NCBI RefSeq assembly: GCF_014698115.1
Contig: NZ_JACJSJ010000085.1
Span: 1 to 36,827 of the forward strand
Source: Nostoc sp. FACHB-973
GTDB taxonomy: Bacteria > Cyanobacteriota > Cyanobacteriia > Cyanobacteriales > Nostocaceae
DNA: 36,827 nt
Direction: 5' to 3'
Shown here in pieces: positions 1 to 9,085 of this stretch. How positions within the stretch are numbered: the first letter of the stretch is position 1; each line of letters starts with the position of its first letter. The position numbers were made by a program, and so were the translations under genes. The notes below the pieces were generated by a model that saw only the letters and a list, made by a program, of their open reading frames with translations, was not told the origin of the DNA and did not search any database.

Positions 1-100
1 AATAGCTGCACAGTTCATTGTCAATAAGCTCCACTTCTTTGAGAGGGTCTTTTACTTCAAGCTCTTTACCTGTAAGACTTTGACAATTATTGTCGCCCCC

Positions 101-295
101 TCAACTAACTTTAGTTTGTTTACCAACGCGAATCGTTTGGTTTTCCTTATCTTTGACTGCTGGTAGCCGCGTTACTTGAAATTCACCGTACTGTTGTAAA
201 ATTTGAGCGATCGCTTCACCATCAGCAGCTGGTGCGTTGAGACTCTTTAAGCGGTCATACGTATTAATTCCCACCACTAAAGCGTCTCGACTCAT
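101..295 (-). pseudogene. Truncated caspase-like (peptidase C14 family) N-terminus
   Basis: The 64-residue frame begins MSRDALVVGINTYDRL, the first beta strand of bacterial caspase-like (metacaspase/orthocaspase) domains. It continues with the usual LNAPAADGEAIAQILQQYG helix and then stops at a TGA. A full domain is about 230-250 residues, with its catalytic His and Cys well beyond this point, so neither is present. The frame after the TGA stays open to the window edge (about 33 codons) but does not show the expected SGHG motif. It may therefore be an internal deletion, a decayed gene, or a chance open frame. The divergent neighbour starts at 449. I see the homologous N-terminus; that the gene is broken is inference, because the window edge hides the rest. 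Confidence 0.6.
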
Positions 296-448
296 ATTAG
301 TAAGCTTTATGATAGTTTAGTCGCATTATTTCCAGCTTCTACAAAAAATTTACCGCATTTTCCGTACTAAAGGCATGGCTGAAAGTAATCTTAAGGTAAC
401 AGTAGAGTGTTCATTTCCTGACCAACCGGAAAATAAAACTCAGCAATC

Positions 449-1159
449 ATGAGTCAGAATATTAACGCAGCCAAAATTTCTATTATTATTCCAGCTATTA
501 ATGAAGCAGGAAATATCAAAGAAGCTATTGCTACTACTCAAATCAGTACAAATATAGAAGTTATTGTCGTAGATGGTGGCTCTAGCGATGATACTGCGGC
601 GATAGCTCAATCTTTAGGTGTCAAAATTATCTCATCATCTCCCGGTCGTGCTGTGCAAATGAACACTGGTGCTGTAGCAGCTAGCGGCGAGATTCTGCTA
701 TTTCTCCATGCAGATACCCGTTTACCTGCTGGGTTTGATGAGATGATTCGCACAGTCCTACAACAACCTAGTACTGTGGCTGGTGCGTTTAACTTGCGGA
801 TTGATGCATCGCTTTTGAGTTTAAGATGGGTGGAGTTGGGTGTAAAGTGGCGATCGCATTTTTGCCAAATGCCATACGGTGACCAAGCAATTTTCCTCAC
901 CAAAGCAGTATTTCAACAAATTGGCGGTTTTCCTGAATTGCCCATCATGGAAGACTTTGAACTCATCCGTCGTCTAAAAGCGAAGGGACGTATTACAATT
1001 ATCTCCACACCAGTTGTTACCTCAGCCCGTAGATGGTTGCAAAAGGGAGTATTCAAAACTACGCTACTCAATCAAATAGTAATTATTGCTTATTTACTTG
1101 GCGTTTCACCTGAACAAATTCGTCACTGGTATCGCGGAGAAAAATTTAAGAGGATTTAA
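449..1159 (+). CDS. Family-2 glycosyltransferase, TIGR04283 (arsenosugar-cluster type)
   Basis: This 236-residue protein is a short GT-A fold glycosyltransferase. It has the nucleotide-sugar strand SIIIPAINEA at residues 11-20, VVDGGSSDDT at 40-49, the SPGRAVQMNTGA segment around 64-75 that marks this subfamily, and the metal-binding-type LHADT at 86-90. A conserved GDQAIF/GGFPELPIMEDFEL block follows at about 144-172. It resembles the TIGR04283 family, often encoded near the radical-SAM arsenosugar enzyme ArsS; the true acceptor is unknown. The ATG at 449 has no clear Shine-Dalgarno sequence. The next genes on the same strand encode two TVP38 proteins and a MerA-like reductase, which supports a metal or metalloid role, but ArsS itself is not in view. 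Length is normal and no key motif is missing. Confidence 0.87.
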   Translation: MSQNINAAKISIIIPAINEAGNIKEAIATTQISTNIEVIVVDGGSSDDTAAIAQSLGVKIISSSPGRAVQMNTGAVAASGEILLFLHADTRLPAGFDEMIRTVLQQPSTVAGAFNLRIDASLLSLRWVELGVKWRSHFCQMPYGDQAIFLTKAVFQQIGGFPELPIMEDFELIRRLKAKGRITIISTPVVTSARRWLQKGVFKTTLLNQIVIIAYLLGVSPEQIRHWYRGEKFKRI

Positions 1160-1210
1160 GCTGTTTCTCATGTCGGTAGTATATCTTAGTGGCATTGGAT
1201 TCGCCGTGTA

Positions 1211-1314
1211 ATACCAATTGGAAAAAAAGAACGCGACAAATACACCATTTGTAGAGACGCGATTCATCGCGTCTTGACCCAAGGATGTGTTGCAATCATT
1301 CATTGAATTGGTAT
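1211..1314. repeat. MITE-like palindromic element, ATACCAATT ends
   Basis: The element starts with ATACCAATT (1211-1219) and ends with its complement AATTGGTAT (1306-1314). A perfect 8-bp stem with a TTCA loop lies inside: AGACGCGA at 1255-1262 and TCGCGTCT at 1267-1274. Two further copies of the same family, with different cores, are at about 20020-20102 and 31573-31675. It carries no reading frame and sits between the glycosyltransferase and the first TVP38 gene, so it may also end or attenuate transcription. Confidence 0.7.
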
Positions 1315-1344
1315 AAGTTTCAAAGTTGAACCTCAGAAGGTCAA

Positions 1345-2100
1345 ATGAAGAAGCACTTATTAAATTCCAAACTCAAACTACTACTGTTAATTTGCTTGGT
1401 TGTGACTCTGATAATTGCAGCTAAACAGTTTAACTTTCAGGGACTTTTACACACCTTAATTATTTGGGTTGAGAGTCTTGGCATCTTCGGGCCTATTGCC
1501 TACATAGTCATCTACAACTTAGCTACATTATTGTTTATACCAGGTTCCCTATTAACTCTCAAAGGTGGTTGTCTATTTGGAGTCTTTTGGGGATCAATAT
1601 ATGTACTAATTGCTGCCATAATTGGAGCTACCTTAGCTTTTGTGATTGGGCGCTACATGTCGCGGAATTGGGTTTGCGAACAAATGGACAAACATCCTAA
1701 ATTTAAAGCAATTGATTTAGCAGTTGCGAAACAAGGGTGGAAAATTGTCTTGCTAACTCGTCTATCTCCCGTCTTTCCCTTCAATTTATTGAATTATGCT
1801 TTCGGAGTCACACAAGTTTCTCTCAAAGATTATATATTAGGTTCTTTTGGTATTATTCCTGGCACTGTGATGTACGTTTATATTGGTTCTTTAGCTGGGA
1901 ATATTGCCATGATTAACACATCTCATCAACCAATTACTCCAGAGACTGAAATCTGGCAATGGGTAATGCGAATAGTTGGGTTGATGGCTACCGTTGCTGT
2001 GACTATTTATATTACAAAAATTGCTCAGAAAGCTTTAGCCCAAAGTGTGGCAATAGCAGAAATAAGTGATTTAGAGAAACCAGATTCATCGCTAGAGTAA
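1345..2100 (+). CDS. TVP38/TMEM64 family membrane protein (copy 1)
   Basis: The 251-residue integral membrane protein has an N-terminal membrane segment (LLLLICLVVTLIIAAKQF) and a VTT/SNARE-associated-Golgi core. The core shows FIPGSLLTLKGGCLFG, then GATLAFVIGRYMSRNW, then LLTRLSPVFPFNLLNY, followed by hydrophobic segments to the C-terminus. The family (DedA superfamily; E. coli YdjX/YdjZ) consists of re-entrant-loop membrane proteins proposed to move lipids or small solutes; the substrate here is unknown. The ATG at 1345 has a good ribosome binding site (AGAAGG, 1335-1340). The next gene is a paralogue 46 bp downstream, which indicates a tandem duplication. Fusions or neighbourhoods of TVP38 with MerA-like oxidoreductases are known elsewhere, and such an oxidoreductase lies two genes downstream. 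Confidence 0.9.
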   Translation: MKKHLLNSKLKLLLLICLVVTLIIAAKQFNFQGLLHTLIIWVESLGIFGPIAYIVIYNLATLLFIPGSLLTLKGGCLFGVFWGSIYVLIAAIIGATLAFVIGRYMSRNWVCEQMDKHPKFKAIDLAVAKQGWKIVLLTRLSPVFPFNLLNYAFGVTQVSLKDYILGSFGIIPGTVMYVYIGSLAGNIAMINTSHQPITPETEIWQWVMRIVGLMATVAVTIYITKIAQKALAQSVAIAEISDLEKPDSSLE

Positions 2101-2146
2101 TAATTATGATGTTTTTTTCACCCAGAGATGCAGAGGCACAGAGAAG

Positions 2147-2875
2147 ATGAGGATTTTTAGATTGATTGGATTAATATTGCTAGTAGTTGGCTTTGGTTTT
2201 TTGTTAAATACAGAGTTTGCCTTAGCACAAGAATCTGTGAATACAAATTCTTTTAATCCCCAAGCAATTTTACGGGACGCGTTGCAGTGGATTGATAGCC
2301 TTGGTACAGTGGGAGCGATCGCTTTTATTGCACTTTACATTATTGCTACCGTCGCTTTTTTCCCAGGTTCTGTTCTCACCTTAGGTTCTGGCGTTATCTT
2401 TGGCGTAGTTTGGGGTTCTTTGTACGTGTTCATTGGTGCAACCCTTGGCGCTACAGCTGCTTTCCTCGTCGGACGTTATTTAGCAAGGGACTGGGTTGCT
2501 CGTAAAATTGCAGATAACAAAAAATTTGCCGCCATTGACCAAGCGGTTGGCAGAGAAGGATTAAAAATTGTGCTGTTAACGCGACTGTCGCCGATATTTC
2601 CTTTCAATTTATTAAACTACGGCTTTGGCATCACAGGGGTTTCCCTCAAAGATTACTTTATCGGTTCCGTGGGCATGATTCCCGGAACCATCATGTATGT
2701 TTATATTGGTTCCCTTGCAGGTAATCTTGCCATGATTGGTACTGAGGCTCAACCCACCAACCCTACTTTACAATGGGTAATTCGCATTGTCGGTTTTATT
2801 GCCACAGTCGCCGTTACAATTTATATCACCCGCATTGCCCGCAAAGCTTTAGAAGAAGAAGTCAGCAACAAATAG
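2147..2875 (+). CDS. TVP38/TMEM64 family membrane protein (copy 2)
   Basis: This 242-residue paralogue of the preceding gene has the same signature blocks: FFPGSVLTLGSGVIFG, GATAAFLVGRYLARDW, LLTRLSPIFPFNLLNY and IPGTIMYVYIGSLAGN. Its N-terminus (LIGLILLVVGFGFLLNTEFALAQE) looks like a cleavable signal peptide with an ALA-type site, unlike the plain anchor of copy 1. The start ATG at 2147 follows AGAGAAG. The short 46-bp spacing to copy 1 suggests one transcript. The two copies are similar along their whole length but clearly diverged, so the duplication is not recent. Confidence 0.9.
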   Translation: MRIFRLIGLILLVVGFGFLLNTEFALAQESVNTNSFNPQAILRDALQWIDSLGTVGAIAFIALYIIATVAFFPGSVLTLGSGVIFGVVWGSLYVFIGATLGATAAFLVGRYLARDWVARKIADNKKFAAIDQAVGREGLKIVLLTRLSPIFPFNLLNYGFGITGVSLKDYFIGSVGMIPGTIMYVYIGSLAGNLAMIGTEAQPTNPTLQWVIRIVGFIATVAVTIYITRIARKALEEEVSNK

Positions 2876-2888
2876 TTTTGATGAAAAA

Positions 2889-3171
2889 GGGACTGGGGAT
2901 TGGGGATTGGGGACTGGGGATTGGGAAAGGTAGCAATATCGATGTTGGGTTACCCGTGCGGGAAGCAAGCTACGTTCCTCAATCCAACCTATAATTACTA
3001 CGACTATTTGTAAATTCTTAAACTGACAAAATAGTTGAAATTCTGTATTTCTTTAATAATAAGCATTTTAAAGTCAGGATGAGCGATCGAGGAAGCGCAA
3101 ATTTCATACTTTATTGATACTCTATATCTTCAGTATTCAAATCTTCCCAGTCCCCAGTCCCCAATCCCTTT
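2889..3171. repeat. Inverted pair of heptanucleotide repeat tracts
   Basis: A tract of GGGACTG/GGGGATT heptamers at 2889-2926 faces its complement (CCCAGTCCCCAGTCCCCAAT and on) at 3145-3168. The roughly 220 bp between them hold no gene. These are the short tandemly repeated sequences common in Nostoc and Anabaena. The pair could fold into a long hairpin between the second TVP38 gene and the reductase, and the right-hand tract ends just before that gene's ribosome binding site. Confidence 0.75.
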
Positions 3172-3173
3172 TA

Positions 3174-3180
3174 CGGAGGT
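3174..3180 (+). promoter_or_regulatory. Strong ribosome binding site for the MerA-like gene
   Basis: CGGAGGT lies a few bases upstream of the ATG at 3188. It fixes the start of the flavoprotein and directly abuts the heptamer repeat tract. Confidence 0.7.
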
Positions 3181-3187
3181 TTCGCCA

Positions 3188-4738
3188 ATGACTAATTCAG
3201 AATTCGAGAGAGTCACTGTTCGCCCAATGGATGAATTTAACCAAAAGTTAGTATCTTACGTCCATCCGCCAAATTGGGTCAATCCTCAACCCGCTGATGT
3301 TTACGACTTGGTAGTAATTGGTGCTGGGACGGCGGGATTAGTAGTAGCAGCGGGTGCAGCAGGTCTGGATTTAGGTTTAAAAGTGGCATTAATTGAAAAG
3401 CATCTCATGGGCGGAGATTGCTTAAATGTTGGTTGTGTACCATCTAAAACTGTGATTCGTTCTGCTCGTGTAGTTGGGGAAATTTGGAATGCTAAAAATT
3501 TGGGAGTTAATATTCCCCAACATAATATTGATGTTGATTTTCCCACAGTCATGGCGAGAATGCGCCGCATCAGAGCTGATATCAGCCATAATGACTCAGC
3601 AGAACGATTTAAAAATTTGGGTGTCGATGTCTTCTTGGGTAGCGGTCGATTTGCAAGTAAAAATACCGTGGAAGTTGGCGATAAAACTCTCCGGTTTAAA
3701 AAAGCTGTAATTGCGACTGGAGCCAGAGCCGCACAACCAGCGATTCCAGGACTTGAACAAGCAGGTTATCTCACCAATGAAACGGTTTTTTCTTTGATTC
3801 AACGACCGGAACGTTTGGCGGTAATTGGTGGCGGCCCCATTGGTTGCGAATTGGCGCAGGCTTTGAGGCGCTTGGGTTCTGAGGTGGTACTTTTTCATAG
3901 CGGTTCTCAGATTCTCAATAAAGAAGATGCTGAGGCTGCTAAAATTCTCCAGAGGGTTTTGATTAACGAAGGAATTCGCGTGGTATTGAATTCCAAATTA
4001 GAAGAAGTGGTAACAGTTACCGAGGGGAAACGGCTTTACTTTTCCTCCAATGGTCACCGAGATTCCGTCACAGTAGATGAAATTTTAGTTGGTACCGGGC
4101 GTGCCCCGAATGTAGAAGGTCTAAATTTAGAAGCAGCAGGTGTAGAATATGACAAGCGCGAAGGTGTGAAGGTCAATGATTACCTGCAAACAACCAATCC
4201 CAAAATCTTTGCGGCTGGGGATATCTGCATGAAGTGGAAGTTTACCCATGCTGCTGATGCAGCAGCGCGAATTGTGATTAAGAATACTTTGTTTTCTCCC
4301 TTTGGCTTAGGACGTACCAAACTCAGTAGCTTAGTAATGCCTTGGGTAACTTATACTGACCCAGAAATTGCCCACGTAGGAATGTATGAACACGAGGCGC
4401 AGAAGCTAGGCATTGAAGTGACAACGATCGCCATTCCTTTTAATATTGTAGACCGAGCGATCGCCGATGGTGAAGACTTAGGATTTTTGAAAATCCACCA
4501 TAAAAAAGGTTCAGATGAAATTCTCGGTGCAACCATTGTCGCCCCTCACGCCGGCGAAATGATTTCAGAAGTGACCACAGCAATTGTGAATAAAATTGGT
4601 TTAAGTAAATTAAGCAGTGTGATTCATCCTTATCCCACTCAAGCCGAAGCAATTAAAAAAGCAGCTGATGCCTATCGTCGTACACTCTTGACATCAACTA
4701 CTAAAAAATTGTTGGGATTTTTAACAAAGTTATCTTAA
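3188..4738 (+). CDS. Mercuric-reductase-like FAD/NAD(P) disulfide oxidoreductase
   Basis: The 516-residue flavoprotein belongs to the class I pyridine nucleotide-disulfide oxidoreductases. The FAD-binding fold is VVIGAGTAGLV at residues 42-52. The redox-active disulfide is GGDCLNVGCVPSK, with Cys78 and Cys83. The NAD(P) fold is AVIGGGPIGCELA at about 211-223. A second FAD contact, FAAGDI, and the C-terminal dimer-interface motif HPYPTQAE (about 480-487) follow. It lacks both the N-terminal heavy-metal-binding NmerA domain and the vicinal C-terminal cysteine pair that true MerA uses to take Hg(II); the C-terminus ends KKLLGFLTKLS. The common database name mercuric reductase is therefore doubtful, and another disulfide, quinone or metalloid substrate is possible. 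Co-direction with two TVP38 genes suggests a membrane partner. Confidence 0.9.
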   Translation: MTNSEFERVTVRPMDEFNQKLVSYVHPPNWVNPQPADVYDLVVIGAGTAGLVVAAGAAGLDLGLKVALIEKHLMGGDCLNVGCVPSKTVIRSARVVGEIWNAKNLGVNIPQHNIDVDFPTVMARMRRIRADISHNDSAERFKNLGVDVFLGSGRFASKNTVEVGDKTLRFKKAVIATGARAAQPAIPGLEQAGYLTNETVFSLIQRPERLAVIGGGPIGCELAQALRRLGSEVVLFHSGSQILNKEDAEAAKILQRVLINEGIRVVLNSKLEEVVTVTEGKRLYFSSNGHRDSVTVDEILVGTGRAPNVEGLNLEAAGVEYDKREGVKVNDYLQTTNPKIFAAGDICMKWKFTHAADAAARIVIKNTLFSPFGLGRTKLSSLVMPWVTYTDPEIAHVGMYEHEAQKLGIEVTTIAIPFNIVDRAIADGEDLGFLKIHHKKGSDEILGATIVAPHAGEMISEVTTAIVNKIGLSKLSSVIHPYPTQAEAIKKAADAYRRTLLTSTTKKLLGFLTKLS

Positions 4739-4740
4739 CT

Positions 4741-4896
4741 AACGTGAGTTCGACAGATTCCAAATAACCCCTTTCCAAACCTCTACCAGAAACCGAGAAA
4801 GGCTTAAAAACCCTAATTTTTCGTGTCCAACTCAGGATCTTATTGCCCCTCTCCGTCTCCAAGAGGGGTTGGGGAGAGGTTCATCGAACTCAGGTT
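4741..4896. repeat. Inverted-ended element with CCTCTCC hairpin
   Basis: AACGTGAGTTCGA at 4741-4753 matches the complement of 4884-4896 (AACCTGAGTTCGA) at 12 of 13 positions, giving a roughly 156-bp element. Inside are CCCCTCTCC (4847-4855) and GGGGAGAGG (4871-4879), which pair into a GC-rich hairpin. It lies between two convergent genes, just past the stop of the MerA-like gene, and may act as a terminator. No target duplication was seen. Confidence 0.6.
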
Positions 4897-4954
4897 AAGT
4901 AAAGGGAAAAGGGGAAATTCAAACATCCACCCCTTTTCTCAGACCACAAGGGAG

Positions 4955-7579
4955 CTAAACAGGTCGGAAGCGTTTAATCTCACCTGAGAAATACGTGTTT
5001 TTGGGGTCTGCAAACAAGTTTACGTAGTACAAACTGCCATCACTTCCAACGGAGAGTTGTATAGGCACCCCTAGATTAGGTGTATCTGTAGTGGAAGCAA
5101 ACCGTTTAACTGAGACAACTTTGCCTTCACTATCCAATGTCAAAGCATCGATAATTCCTTGACTGGAATCAGCGACGAATAAGGCATTTTGATAGATTGA
5201 GGGGAAAGTGCTGCCTCTGTAAAAGTCGCCTACGATAATCGCATTGGAACCATAATGCTTGTAGGCATAAGTTGGTGCTGTAACAGTTGCGCCACTATCA
5301 TAGAAGTCTTGGGCTGAATCTAACGTAGAATACCGTGGTTGTTGTAGGTTGACGTAATTACCTGCTGAATCCTGACCACCTTCAAAGTACGGCCAGCCAA
5401 AGTTAGCTCCTGGTGTTCCAACATTTACTTCTTCCCAAGTAGTCCAGCCAACATCACCAACATAGGGGGTATTGGTTTCCTCATCAATCGTGAAGCGGAA
5501 GGGGTTACGGAAACCATATTCATAAACTTTGGAACGATTGCTATCTGGATCACCGTTGTAGAAAGGATTACTTGATAGACCATCACCAGTAATCGGGTCA
5601 ATCCGCAAAAGCTTACCGGAGAGATTATTGATATCCTGGACGCGAATTGCTCGCGGATCTCTTCCATTGTAGGAAGTGCCATCCCCTAAGCTCACAAACA
5701 GAGAGCCATCAGTTCCAAAGGCCACAGTTCCGACGGAGTGAGATTCACTATCGGTGGCGATAAAATCCTGGACATTTTGGACTTTATCGAGATTATTCAG
5801 ATAATCCTGCAAGCTGGTAAAGAATTTACCTGTATCTTTGTTCAGAATTCCCGATGGTGCGTAGTCCAATGTAACATCTGTGCTGTTGCCATCGGGATGA
5901 CTAATATAGTCCCAAGTGCTATTGTTGCCCAGCAGTACATATTCGCTGCCAGCGATCGCAGTAGTGTAATTAGTGTTGGGATCGGCTGTCACCCGAATTA
6001 GTCGTGCGGCACGGTTCCCATTCTGATCGGGATTATCTAATGTGCTATTGCGATTGTTCTTGGGATCGTTTGGATTAGTTTCTGGTGGATCGTAGGTAAA
6101 CAACAGGTAAACATAGTTGTTACCAGTTGGACTCTTACCAAAATCTGGATGTACGGCGATGCTTAACAAACCGCGATCGCGCGTACCACTTACCTGTCCA
6201 GAAATATCGATAAATGGCGTTGATGATAAAGTGCCGTTGTTCAGCACTCGCACTACTCCATTTTTCTGGGCAATGAACATCAGCTGATCGTCAGGACTCC
6301 AGTCAAAAGCTGTAGGTTGAGTTAAACCAGAAGCCAGTGTTTCTAAAACAAAGTTACCTGAATCATCATCGGTAATAGTGATAGTTGTCTGTTGACTATT
6401 TAATGTCAGCCCAACTGCATTACTGAACTTCAAAGTAAACGCTTCATTTGATTCCCCAGTAGTGTCATTTACAAGGGCGATAGAAATGGTCTTGGTAATT
6501 TCTCCGGCTGCAAAGTTCAAAGTTCCAGATACAGCTTGGTAGTCAGATCCAGCTTTAGCAGTTCCATCCACGGTTGTATAGCTGACACTAGCAGCTCCTG
6601 AACTGTTACCCCGTGTAACCGTCACCTTAGCAGAACCATCTTTCTCGTTAACTACTGGTTGAGTGAAGTCCAGACTAGAGCGATCGTCGTCTTGAATCGT
6701 AATTCCTATAGTTCTTTGAAGTCCTAGTGTTGCTCCCTCTGCCTGATCGATCACAAAACTAAAGGTTTCATCTGCTTCTGCTAACGAGTCGTTATTGATC
6801 GGAATCAAGACTTGTCTGCTGCTTTGTCCTGAAGCAAAAATAATTGTTCCACCGCTTTCGGCGCCTTCACTCCCGTAGTCAACTCCTGCTGTGGCAGTAT
6901 TAGCAAAGGTGGCATACTTAACTGTAGATATACCAGTTAAATCACCACTTCGCAGCAAAGTGATGGACACACTACCATTGGATTCGTTCACAGTTATGGA
7001 AGGCGATCCTAAGGTAATGGCGGGCAGAAGGGCTGGTGAATACAGTTGAGACTGGGGAATAATTTCTTTGGTCTGAGAGGCGCTTGACCAAGACAGTTGG
7101 GAAACGGCAGTGTAGCCATTTTCATAATATTCCAGTTTAATATCGTACTTCTGACCCGCAACTAGTGCGATGGAACCACTGTGTTGTGTGGTCGATTGAT
7201 CGACAAACTTATCGATCAGCAGTTTATTATTCACCCACAGTCGCACGCCATCATCAGTACTGGTGTAGAAGTTGTAAGTCTCGCTGTACTTGGCTTCTAC
7301 CTGACCTGTCCAACGCGCTGAGAAGGTATCTGCACCGATGAGCGGATCTGGAGAACCATTACCCCAGATGAAGTCTACTTTCGCATCTGTGCGAGTTACC
7401 TTCAAGTTGGTGAAGTCGATGTTGTCGTAATATTCTGCTTTGAGTCCATCTCCTTGAGAAACCAGGTTACTAGCCCGAGCCAATTGATTCGGTTGCCCCT
7501 GATCAATAGCTAGAGGCGATCGAGTATCAATTACTGATGAGGGGAGTTGATTAGGATTTGAAGTCTGTAAATCATTCAT
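4955..7579 (-). CDS. PA14, two Calx-beta, glucose/sorbosone dehydrogenase-like protein
   Basis: The 874-residue multidomain protein has a PA14 carbohydrate-binding-type domain at about 46-180 (LKAEYYDN, TSTDDGVRLWVNN, YDIKLEYYEN). Two Calx-beta repeats follow at about 190-298 and 302-408, each ending in the calcium-type DDD motif. A six-bladed PQQ-dependent sugar dehydrogenase-like propeller fills about 412-872 (GLTQPTAFDW, RGLLSIAVHPDFG, LFVSLGDGTSYNGRDPRA, YEYGFRNPFRFT, GWPYFEGG). The C-terminal family oxidises sugars with PQQ in known members; activity and cofactor here are unproven. No Sec signal peptide is visible at the N-terminus, so export, if any, would need another route such as type I secretion. 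The ATG at 7579 has GAGG 11 bases upstream. The gene stands alone behind a long AT-rich region. Confidence 0.88.
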   Translation of the reverse strand: MNDLQTSNPNQLPSSVIDTRSPLAIDQGQPNQLARASNLVSQGDGLKAEYYDNIDFTNLKVTRTDAKVDFIWGNGSPDPLIGADTFSARWTGQVEAKYSETYNFYTSTDDGVRLWVNNKLLIDKFVDQSTTQHSGSIALVAGQKYDIKLEYYENGYTAVSQLSWSSASQTKEIIPQSQLYSPALLPAITLGSPSITVNESNGSVSITLLRSGDLTGISTVKYATFANTATAGVDYGSEGAESGGTIIFASGQSSRQVLIPINNDSLAEADETFSFVIDQAEGATLGLQRTIGITIQDDDRSSLDFTQPVVNEKDGSAKVTVTRGNSSGAASVSYTTVDGTAKAGSDYQAVSGTLNFAAGEITKTISIALVNDTTGESNEAFTLKFSNAVGLTLNSQQTTITITDDDSGNFVLETLASGLTQPTAFDWSPDDQLMFIAQKNGVVRVLNNGTLSSTPFIDISGQVSGTRDRGLLSIAVHPDFGKSPTGNNYVYLLFTYDPPETNPNDPKNNRNSTLDNPDQNGNRAARLIRVTADPNTNYTTAIAGSEYVLLGNNSTWDYISHPDGNSTDVTLDYAPSGILNKDTGKFFTSLQDYLNNLDKVQNVQDFIATDSESHSVGTVAFGTDGSLFVSLGDGTSYNGRDPRAIRVQDINNLSGKLLRIDPITGDGLSSNPFYNGDPDSNRSKVYEYGFRNPFRFTIDEETNTPYVGDVGWTTWEEVNVGTPGANFGWPYFEGGQDSAGNYVNLQQPRYSTLDSAQDFYDSGATVTAPTYAYKHYGSNAIIVGDFYRGSTFPSIYQNALFVADSSQGIIDALTLDSEGKVVSVKRFASTTDTPNLGVPIQLSVGSDGSLYYVNLFADPKNTYFSGEIKRFRPV

Positions 7580-9085
7580 TGATATATGTGCCTCACGATA
7601 AAATCAAGCTAATGCGCGTCAAAGTTGCATATCCTCTCGTTAAGACTCTCCTTTATCCTTTGTAAATACTTTTGACCAATAACAAAGGAAAAGTCTTATG
7701 AGTAGTCATACAATTTAAATGTCTTTCAGCTTAAAACTAATGCCAAAATCAAAGTTTCAGTATTAGTTTTAAATGGAATTTTCGGTAACAAAATGCTTGA
7801 TAACTCTAACCAAAATACATTGATAAGCTAATGCTATTTGCTTGTCAATGTATTAATGAATACTGGTAACATTTTACTGAATCGCTGAACCGAATTTTTC
7901 CGATACGTTCTTTTGCTCATCTACATCTGTTCCTTTGTTATCGACATGATAATCAAGCGGTATCAAGTCACATAGCTTTCCATATCTTTAGTAAAAAATA
8001 CATAAATTAAAATTATGTATACTTAGCAATATTAAAGATTTATTTAAGGTTGTATATGCCGTGTTCAACTTTGTTTTCTTTCTATTTATCTAAATTTTGA
8101 TGTGTATGAGTTGAGCTTACTCTGTTTATTTAAAATTAACAAATTACCATTTTTCAAACCTCATAATCTCAGATGATATGCAATTAAATTTAAGTGTTAG
8201 GCAAAGGAACACCTAATTTAAAAACATATACGTAAGTAGGTTGCATGTTTAGTTATCCAATATGTACTTAGGTGCATTTATTTAATTTATTCATTACACA
8301 TTGCACACTAAAATACCGTGTTATGTCTATGTATTTCGTGAAATTTTGTTCAAATATTCACAAATAGATGATTTTTTAAAGTTATATTAAAGTTTTTATG
8401 ATTTTTAAATAAAAATTACCCACGTATAGAGTATTTCAATGTTTTAGGACATACGCATTGACAGAAAATACCAAATGATGATTTGATAACTACGTCTGTC
8501 GTAGGTAACAGTGCTGTGCCCTTACACGGAGGGTCTATTTACCATCAAAGAATGATTAATAAAAGCCTGAAACGACCTATTTTACAAATGCACACTATGA
8601 TTAATTTGTACAGTGCGTAAGTGCTATGTTTTTATCTGTACAAATAATAATTCTTATTAAATAAAGATAAAAAATAATCTCATATTTAAAGATTTCAAAA
8701 AGTCTTATTTACCGCACGCTTCATTGTGAGTGTGAATTTATATTTTTGTTACGATAATTAGCAAAAATATATAAAATACATAATCTAGAGTCAATAAATT
8801 GTCAAGTCTTACAAAGTCAACGAATTGTAAACTTTTGCAAAAACTTCACAGGTGAGTTACTCATTTCAGGGTGAAAATACAACGATGTGCTGTAATAGCC
8901 TGACAGCCCACTGTTCAAGTAACTTTGTTGTTGGTAAACTATGATCGCTGTCCATTATAATTAATTGAGAATCTTTATCAATTAACTCAAGCTTAGAAAA
9001 ATCACTCTTTTCGACGTTGCATATCCCCACTTTCCCCTAGACTAATGGCAGCAACCTTGTTCAAACTGGCTGAGGAAAGTGAACT
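7580..9085. other. 1.5-kb AT-rich stretch without recognisable genes
   Basis: No reading frame with coding character was found on either strand, and no tRNA or known riboswitch was recognised. It lies between the divergent PA14/dehydrogenase and mgtE genes and must hold both promoters. Base composition is visibly richer in A and T than the flanking genes. One clear hairpin stands out at 7814-7854. A small RNA or decayed gene cannot be excluded. Confidence 0.6.
7814..7854. repeat. Imperfect 14-bp inverted repeat
   Basis: AATACATTGATAAG (7814-7827) pairs with CTTGTCAATGTATT (7841-7854) with one G-T mismatch and a 13-base loop. It lies about 235 bp upstream of the PA14/dehydrogenase start and could be an operator, a leader hairpin or a terminator. 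There is no U-tract. Confidence 0.4.

Noticed and set aside
2773..2994. A 73-codon frame overlapping the end of the second TVP38 gene
   Set aside because: It is a shadow frame that runs into heptamer repeats.
3188..4738. True mercuric reductase (merA)
   Set aside because: The N-terminal metal-binding domain and the C-terminal vicinal cysteine pair are both missing, and no merR, merT or merP is nearby.
8761..9085. Magnesium riboswitch upstream of mgtE
   Set aside because: I could not recognise the conserved M-box core; a covariance-model search would be needed to claim it.
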